From NCBI GenBank assembly GCA_025924495.1, contig JAICIG010000261.1, positions 1-11,289 of the forward strand: a stretch of DNA of 11,289 nucleotides, written 5' to 3'. Shown here in pieces: positions 7,093-11,289 of the stretch (the first letter of the stretch is position 1; each line of letters opens with the position of its first letter). The notes below the pieces were generated by a model. The model saw nothing but the letters and a program-made list of their open reading frames with translations. It searched no databases and was not told the DNA's origin. A program made the translations under genes and the position numbers. The DNA comes from Pirellulales bacterium (GTDB lineage: Bacteria > Planctomycetota > Planctomycetia > Pirellulales > JAICIG01).

Positions 7093-8478
7093 ATGGAACT
7101 CGATTTTCGGAAAGATCCGGCCGTGCTGAGCATGGTCATTGATGCAATGGCCGTGGGGGTGTTCACGGTGGATGCCAAAGGAAGCTTCGTGGCCTGGAGC
7201 GAGGGCGCCGAGCGGATCACCGGCTATTCTGCCGGCGAGGTCATTGGCAAACCATGCCGCATCCTCGAAGGGCCCAACTGCAAAGGCTTCGCCACGCTGG
7301 ACGAGTTACTCCGCTCGCCGGAAGCGGCGCCCGCGGGCATTTGCAACCAGGAGTGCAAACTGCTCGCTAAGGGCGGGCGGGAATTGTACATCTTCGGCAG
7401 CGTGCGCCTGCTTCGCGATGAAGCGGGCAAACCGCAAGGCGCGGTTGGCAGTTTCGCCGACCTCACGCCGTTCGTGCAGGCGAACGAGAAAATTGCGCTG
7501 CTGGAAGAGCAGACGCGCTCCCGCACGGCGCTGGCGCGTTTGTTGGGCAAGAGCGAGTCGATGCAGGAGGTGTTCCGGCGCTTGCGCCTGGCGGCGCAAA
7601 GCGATGTCACGGTACTCATCACGGGCGAGTCGGGCTCAGGCAAGGAATTGGCAGCGGCGGCCGTTCATTCGCTCAGCGCCCGCTCTAGCCGGCCATTTCT
7701 CGGCGTCAATTGCTCCGCCATTCCGGAAAGCCTGTTGGAAAGCGAGTTGTTCGGCCACGTGAAAGGGGCTTTCACGGGCGCGGTGCGCGACAAAATCGGC
7801 TTGTTTCAGGCCGCCGATGGCGGCACGCTGTTTCTCGACGAAATTGGCGACGTCAGCCCGTTGCTGCAAGTCAAGCTGTTGCGAGTGTTGCAAGAGCGCG
7901 AGATTCGTCGCGTCGGCGATGAACGCGCGATTAAGGTCGACGTGCGGCTGTTGACCGCCACGAATCGTGATCTGAAGAGCCTGATTCAGAGCGGGCAGAT
8001 GCGCGAAGATTTTTACTATCGCATCCGCGTTTTCGAGATCGCCTTGCCGGCGCTGCGCGAGCGGCGCGAAGACATTCCGCTGCTGGTCGATCATTTCATC
8101 GCGGACTTTGCCCGCAGTCAATCGAAGCACGTCACCGGAATTGCGCGCGACGCGCTGGCGCGGTTAATGCACTATCGCTGGCCCGGCAACGTGCGCGAAT
8201 TAAAGAACGCCATCGAACATGCCTTTGTCACGGTGAGCGGCGACCGCATTACGTTGCTCGACCTGCCGACCGAGATTCGCAATGAGGCCGAGTCCGGCCG
8301 AGCGGCCGCGCCACTCCTTTCGCCCGCCGCAGCCGCCGAGCGTCAGCGCATTTTGGAGGCGCTCAAACAATCGGGCGGCAATCGCACGGAAGCGGCAAAA
8401 CGACTCGGCGTCAGTCGGGTCACGCTCTGGAAGCGAATGCGGAAGGCCGGGCTCGACAGCGTCGAAACGCCGGATTAG
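7093..8478 (+). CDS. PAS-domain sigma-54-dependent activator, FisR-like, probable sulfane-sulfur sensor
   Basis: A 461-residue bacterial enhancer-binding protein. Residues 8-128 are a PAS sensor domain ([20 protein letters not shown], then [14 protein letters not shown] and the [20 protein letters not shown] strand pair). It carries four cysteines, C55, C63, C84 and C88. A short helical linker (130-150) leads to the AAA+ domain, with Walker A GESGSGKE (178-185), the sigma-54 contact loop GAFTGA (225-230), Walker [12 protein letters not shown] (243-253), LRERREDIP (321-329) and sensor II GNVREL (365-370). Residues 418-454 form a Fis-type helix-turn-helix ([19 protein letters not shown]). There is no receiver domain, so control is by ligand or redox state rather than phosphorylation. 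The gene lies directly upstream of the persulfide dioxygenase operon, whose promoter is of the sigma-54 type. FisR of Cupriavidus, as I recall it, activates sulfide-oxidation genes through cysteines in its N-terminal domain; by analogy this is its counterpart. ATG 7093 has no Shine-Dalgarno. Confidence 0.9.
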   Translation: MELDFRKDPAVLSMVIDAMAVGVFTVDAKGSFVAWSEGAERITGYSAGEVIGKPCRILEGPNCKGFATLDELLRSPEAAPAGICNQECKLLAKGGRELYIFGSVRLLRDEAGKPQGAVGSFADLTPFVQANEKIALLEEQTRSRTALARLLGKSESMQEVFRRLRLAAQSDVTVLITGESGSGKELAAAAVHSLSARSSRPFLGVNCSAIPESLLESELFGHVKGAFTGAVRDKIGLFQAADGGTLFLDEIGDVSPLLQVKLLRVLQEREIRRVGDERAIKVDVRLLTATNRDLKSLIQSGQMREDFYYRIRVFEIALPALRERREDIPLLVDHFIADFARSQSKHVTGIARDALARLMHYRWPGNVRELKNAIEHAFVTVSGDRITLLDLPTEIRNEAESGRAAAPLLSPAAAAERQRILEALKQSGGNRTEAAKRLGVSRVTLWKRMRKAGLDSVETPD

Positions 8479-8511
8479 GCCTCGCCGCGCCGACTTCATG
8501 CTTCATGCCGT

Positions 8512-8556
8512 GCGTTAACGCGCTAGGTTAACGCGTTAACGGTTTCAGGTTAACGC
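8512..8556. promoter_or_regulatory. Enhancer-like array of four GTTAAC motifs (probable activator binding site)
   Basis: GTTAAC occurs at 8514, 8527, 8535 and 8549. The first lies in the 10-bp perfect palindrome GCGTTAACGC (8512-8521). The second and third form the 14-bp perfect palindrome GTTAACGCGTTAAC (8527-8540). The fourth is GTTAACGC followed by ATGC. Motifs one and three are 21 bases apart and motifs two and four 22 bases apart, about two helical turns, so they face the same side of the DNA. The array starts 33 bases after the regulator's stop and ends about 100 bases before the -24 element, the usual place for an upstream activating sequence. Confidence 0.7.
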
Positions 8557-8653
8557 ATGCCGCTGCCGCCTTGCGAGTAAATCGGCTTTCTGCAATTGCT
8601 AACTGATTACTGCAGGCAGTGTTGGGGCGTGGGTTGCTGATGCGCGCAGACGC

Positions 8654-8669
8654 TGGCACGGCCATTGCT
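8654..8669 (+). promoter_or_regulatory. Sigma-54 (-24/-12) promoter of the persulfide dioxygenase operon
   Basis: TGGCACG (8654-8660), four bases, then TTGCT (8665-8669) matches the sigma-54 consensus TGGCACG-N4-TTGCW at every position, with the invariant GG (8655-8656) and GC (8667-8668) ten bases apart. Transcription should start near 8680 and leave a leader of about 113 bases before the dioxygenase ATG. The upstream gene encodes a sigma-54 activator with an intact GAFTGA loop, which makes the call very strong. Confidence 0.92.
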
Positions 8670-8708
8670 TTCTATGCCGTCCGCTGACAAAAGGCGGTGA
8701 AACGGCCC

Positions 8709-8744
8709 GCGGCGTCCAATCGAACATCCGTGGGAAGACGCCGC
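8709..8744 (+). other. Hairpin in the dioxygenase mRNA leader
   Basis: GCGGCGTC (8709-8716) and GACGCCGC (8737-8744) pair perfectly over 8 bp with a 20-base loop, entirely inside the predicted leader between the sigma-54 start near 8680 and the ATG at 8793. It does not cover the ribosome binding site (8777-8784) and has no T-run after it. It may stabilise the message or act as a pause/attenuation element. Confidence 0.45.
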
Positions 8745-8792
8745 TGAATTCTCCCCTGGGAAGCAAACGCCTCATCGAAGGAAGCGACAAGC

Positions 8793-10187
8793 ATGATCCT
8801 CAAACAATATTATCTCGGCTGTCTGGCGCACGCCTCGTACCTCGTCGGCGACGAGCAGTCGGGAAAAGCCGCCGTCATCGATCCTCAGCGCGACATTGAT
8901 CAATACCTTTCAGACGCGCAAGAGTTAGGATTGAAAGTCGAGTATGTGTTCTTGACGCACTTCCATGCCGATTTTGTGGCTGGACACGTTGAGCTGCGCA
9001 ATCGCACCGGCGCCCGAATTTATCTCGGCGCCCGCGCTCAGGCCGAATATCAATTCGTTCCGGTGCGCGACGGCGACGTTATTCAGTTCGGACGCACCGC
9101 GTTAAAGGTGCTCGAAACTCCGGGGCACACGCCCGAAGGCATTTCGATCTTGGTTTATGACCTGGTTCGCGATGCCAGCCGGCCTCACGCTGTCTTCACT
9201 GGCGACACGTTGTTCATTGGCGACGTGGGCCGACCCGACCTGATGGCATCGATCGGCGTTTCAGCCGAAGAACTGGGCGGCATGCTGTACGACTCGTTGC
9301 ATGAGAAACTGCTGACCTTGCCAGATGAAACGTTGGTCTATCCAGCGCATGGCGCAGGCTCGATGTGCGGCAAACAGCTCAGCAGCGAGAGCGTCTCGAC
9401 CATCGGCGTGCAGCGCAAATATAACTACGCCTTACAGCCGATGAGTCGCGAAGAATTTGTCCGCCTGGTATCAGCAGATCAACCCGAGGCGCCCAGTTAT
9501 TTTCTGCATGATGCGATGTTGAATCGCCAGGAACGGTCTGATCTGGATGCATCACTCGAGAAGTCGCTGCGCCCGCTGAGCTTGAATGAGACGGTGCGAT
9601 TGCAGGCCGCAGCGGCGCAAGTTGTGGACGTGCGCTCTGCCGCGGATTTCGAAGCTGGGCATCTGCGCGACAGCATCAACATTGGCTTAAAAGGCAGCTA
9701 CGCGACCTGGGCGGGAACCGTGCTCGATCGCCAGCGACCGATTGTTCTGATTGCCGAGCCGGGCGAAGAACAAGAGGCGGCCATGCGATTGGGGCGAATT
9801 GGCTTCGACCACGTTGCCGGCTACCTGGGCGGCGGGTCGCGCGCGCTGTTCGACCATCCGGAATTGGTCCGAGCCACCGAGCGGATCACGGCGGCCAGCC
9901 TGGCAGAAGAGTTGAGCTCAGAGACGCCGCCTGTCGTTGTCGACGTCCGAAATGCTCAGGAACGGAGTTATGGAGCGATCGAAAACAGCGTCCATGTTCC
10001 TTTGAATCGATTGCGGGATCGGCTTAGCGAATTGCCGCGAGATTGCCGGCTGGCGGTTCACTGCGCGGGCGGATATCGCTCGGCGATCGCCGCCAGCTTG
10101 TTGCTGCAGGCAGGCTTCGAAAATGTTGTTGATCTTGTCGGCGGCTACTCCGCGTGGGAGAAGAGCAAAACTGCAACCGCCGTCTGA
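8793..10187 (+). CDS. CstB-like persulfide dioxygenase with two rhodanese domains
   Basis: A 464-residue cytosolic enzyme in three parts. Residues 1-245 are a metallo-beta-lactamase-fold persulfide dioxygenase (ETHE1/Blh family), with THFHADFVAGH (55-65), GHTPEG (111-116), GDTLFIGDVGRPDL (137-150) and PAHGAGSMCG (184-193). The likely Fe(II) ligands are H56, H112 and D138. C192 sits where CstB has a reactive cysteine near the iron. Residues 268-356 are a rhodanese fold with no cysteine in the active-site loop (AEPGEEQE, 321-328), hence catalytically dead. Residues 366-460 are a complete rhodanese domain with loop CAGGYRS (C424). The first domain oxidises low-molecular-weight persulfide with O2 to sulfite. 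By analogy with staphylococcal CstB, the last domain uses persulfide and sulfite to make thiosulfate. The start has AAGGAAG (8778-8784) eight bases upstream. It is first in the sigma-54 operon; a 46-base gap leads to the next gene. Confidence 0.93.
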   Translation: MILKQYYLGCLAHASYLVGDEQSGKAAVIDPQRDIDQYLSDAQELGLKVEYVFLTHFHADFVAGHVELRNRTGARIYLGARAQAEYQFVPVRDGDVIQFGRTALKVLETPGHTPEGISILVYDLVRDASRPHAVFTGDTLFIGDVGRPDLMASIGVSAEELGGMLYDSLHEKLLTLPDETLVYPAHGAGSMCGKQLSSESVSTIGVQRKYNYALQPMSREEFVRLVSADQPEAPSYFLHDAMLNRQERSDLDASLEKSLRPLSLNETVRLQAAAAQVVDVRSAADFEAGHLRDSINIGLKGSYATWAGTVLDRQRPIVLIAEPGEEQEAAMRLGRIGFDHVAGYLGGGSRALFDHPELVRATERITAASLAEELSSETPPVVVDVRNAQERSYGAIENSVHVPLNRLRDRLSELPRDCRLAVHCAGGYRSAIAASLLLQAGFENVVDLVGGYSAWEKSKTATAV

Positions 10188-10233
10188 ACAAGTTTGTAGC
10201 GCTAGAGAAACAAACACTTAAGGAAATCCATTC

Positions 10234-10794
10234 ATGTCGACTGCTGTTAACTCGTCGGTCAAAACCAAGCCTGCCCTGCCGGAGTCGCTCGACGGCGATT
10301 GCCTCTGGATCGACGTCCGTACCCCGGCCGAGTTCCGCGAGCTCCATGTGCCGGGCTCTGTGAATGTGCCGCTGGGAGATCTCGAGCGGCTATTGCCCAA
10401 AATCAAGGAAGACGCCGCCGGCAAGCATGTGGGGCTGGTTTGCGCTTCGGGCCGGCGCGCCAGCGTGGCTTTCGAGCAGTTAATCAAGGCGGGTGTCGAT
10501 AATTGTTGGGTTCTCGAAGGGGGAGTGACGGCTTGGGCTGGCGCTGGGCATCCGGTGAATCGCGGTCGGAAGGCGATCTCGCTCGAGCGACAGGTGCGCA
10601 TCGTGGCAGGCTCGCTGGTAGTGCTCGGCTCGACACTCGGCGCCCTCCTGCATCCCGGCTTCTTTGGGCTGGCGGCATTCATTGGCGCCGGCCTGGTGTT
10701 CTCCGGAGTCACCGACACTTGCGGCATGGCGCTGATGCTGGCGAAGTTGCCCTTCAATCGTAGCAGTTCGCAAGGCTGTTGCGGGGCTAAGTGA
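10234..10794 (+). CDS. Membrane-anchored rhodanese (rhodanese + DUF2892, YgaP-like)
   Basis: A 186-residue sulfurtransferase. Residues 20-107 form a single rhodanese domain (CLWIDVRTPAEFRELHVPGS; catalytic loop CASGRRAS with C70; VLEGGVTAWAGAGHPV). Residues 115-175 form a DUF2892/YgaP transmembrane hairpin (ISLERQVRIVAGSLVVLGS, then PGFFGLAAFIGAGLVFSGVT and CGMALMLAKLPFN). The rhodanese domain should face the cytosol at the membrane. The tail ends in GCCGAK, a vicinal Cys pair. It probably moves sulfane sulfur at the membrane, perhaps between the dioxygenase, a quinone-linked sulfide oxidase or the exporter. AGGAA (10221-10225) is eight bases upstream of the ATG. The 46-base gap after the dioxygenase holds no promoter I can see, so it is likely in the same operon. 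Confidence 0.92.
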   Translation: MSTAVNSSVKTKPALPESLDGDCLWIDVRTPAEFRELHVPGSVNVPLGDLERLLPKIKEDAAGKHVGLVCASGRRASVAFEQLIKAGVDNCWVLEGGVTAWAGAGHPVNRGRKAISLERQVRIVAGSLVVLGSTLGALLHPGFFGLAAFIGAGLVFSGVTDTCGMALMLAKLPFNRSSSQGCCGAK

Positions 10795-10915
10795 TCGGCG
10801 AGTAGGTCAATTGCCATTCAAGTCTTGCTCGGGAATGCCGGCAGGAAAACTGCAAAGGCGCGGGCCATAGCAGGGTTGCGCGCATCGCAACGAATACAAA
10901 ACGGAAAGATCGTCC

Positions 10916-11289
10916 ATGGCCGCTCATTTTGTGATTGCACTGGCGCTGGCCGCGTTGATCGGCCTCTCGCTGGGGCTGTTAGGCAGCGGGGGATCGATCG
11001 TCACGTTACCGGTGCTCGCGTATGTGGCGAAAGTCCCGCCCGAGACCGCAGTGGCGATGTCGTTGGCCATTGTGGGAGCCACAAGTCTCGTGGGCGGCGG
11101 CATGGCCTGGCGACGCGGATTCGTGCAAGTGCGAGAAACATTGTTATTTGCCGCATTGGGAATGCTGGGCGCCGCGCTCGGAGCGCAACTGACGCACTTC
11201 GTTCCCTCCGCCTTGCTGATGCTATTGTTCGCCGGTCTGATGCTCGTGGTGGGGTTACGAATGTTGCTGGTTCGCGGCGCCAAATTCGG
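10916..11289 (+). CDS. TauE/SafE-family exporter, 3' partial (probable sulfite exporter)
   Basis: The first 124 residues of a membrane permease; the gene continues past the right edge, and the family is usually about 250 residues long. The hallmark first-helix motif is present (GLSLGLLGSGGSIVTLPVL, 16-34). PPETAVAMSLAIVGATSLVGG (41-61) and two further hydrophobic segments (75-92, 97-118) follow. TauE/SafE proteins export sulfite, sulfoacetate and related anions; in the staphylococcal cst locus a TauE member accompanies CstB. Here it would remove the sulfite produced upstream. The ATG at 10916 has GGAAAG (10903-10908) seven bases before it. The 121-base gap from the rhodanese gene contains a small GTTGCG/CGCAAC hairpin (10875-10880 with 10886-10891) but no evident promoter, so the gene probably belongs to the same operon. 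Confidence 0.88.
   Translation, partial: MAAHFVIALALAALIGLSLGLLGSGGSIVTLPVLAYVAKVPPETAVAMSLAIVGATSLVGGGMAWRRGFVQVRETLLFAALGMLGAALGAQLTHFVPSALLMLLFAGLMLVVGLRMLLVRGAKF

Noticed and set aside
8512..8556. GTTAAC palindromes as a transcription terminator of the regulator
   Set aside because: The palindromes have AT-rich centres, almost no loop and no T-run. Their number and phasing fit a protein-binding array better.

Overview
The window looks like chromosomal DNA of a planctomycete, most likely of the Pirellulales type. The support is a secreted YTV-repeat protein, a BRCT/MerR/TPR fusion gene, moderately high GC, loosely packed single genes in both orientations and often weak ribosome binding sites. 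This assignment is an inference; no rRNA or other marker gene is present.

Positions 1-6564 hold six mostly unlinked genes. They are the 3' part of a HEAT-repeat protein (+), a small CoA-binding Rossmann protein (+), a polytopic membrane protein (-), a YbaK-type aminoacyl-tRNA deacylase (+), the BRCT-MerR-TPR protein (-) and the YTV-repeat protein (-). A clear intrinsic terminator follows the YTV gene. A 528-base gap (6565-7092) without a supported gene contains a small repeat unit with inverted and direct repeats.

Positions 7093-11289 form a coherent sulfur (persulfide/sulfide) detoxification module, all on the + strand. It starts with a sigma-54-dependent activator with a cysteine-bearing PAS sensor domain. 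The gap behind it carries four GTTAAC motifs in 41 bases and, about 100 bases further on, a consensus sigma-54 -24/-12 promoter (TGGCACG-N4-TTGCT). Next come a CstB-like persulfide dioxygenase fused to two rhodanese domains, a membrane-anchored rhodanese (rhodanese + DUF2892, YgaP-like) and the start of a TauE/SafE-type anion (sulfite) exporter, which runs off the window.

The inferred working model is as follows. The activator senses reactive sulfane sulfur through its PAS cysteines, binds the GTTAAC enhancer and opens the sigma-54 promoter. The dioxygenase oxidises persulfides to sulfite, the rhodanese domains pass sulfane sulfur to sulfite to make thiosulfate, and the exporter removes sulfite or a related anion. 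The logic resembles the proteobacterial FisR-controlled and the staphylococcal cst systems, but with a different mix of parts. No sulfide:quinone oxidoreductase gene is visible in the window.
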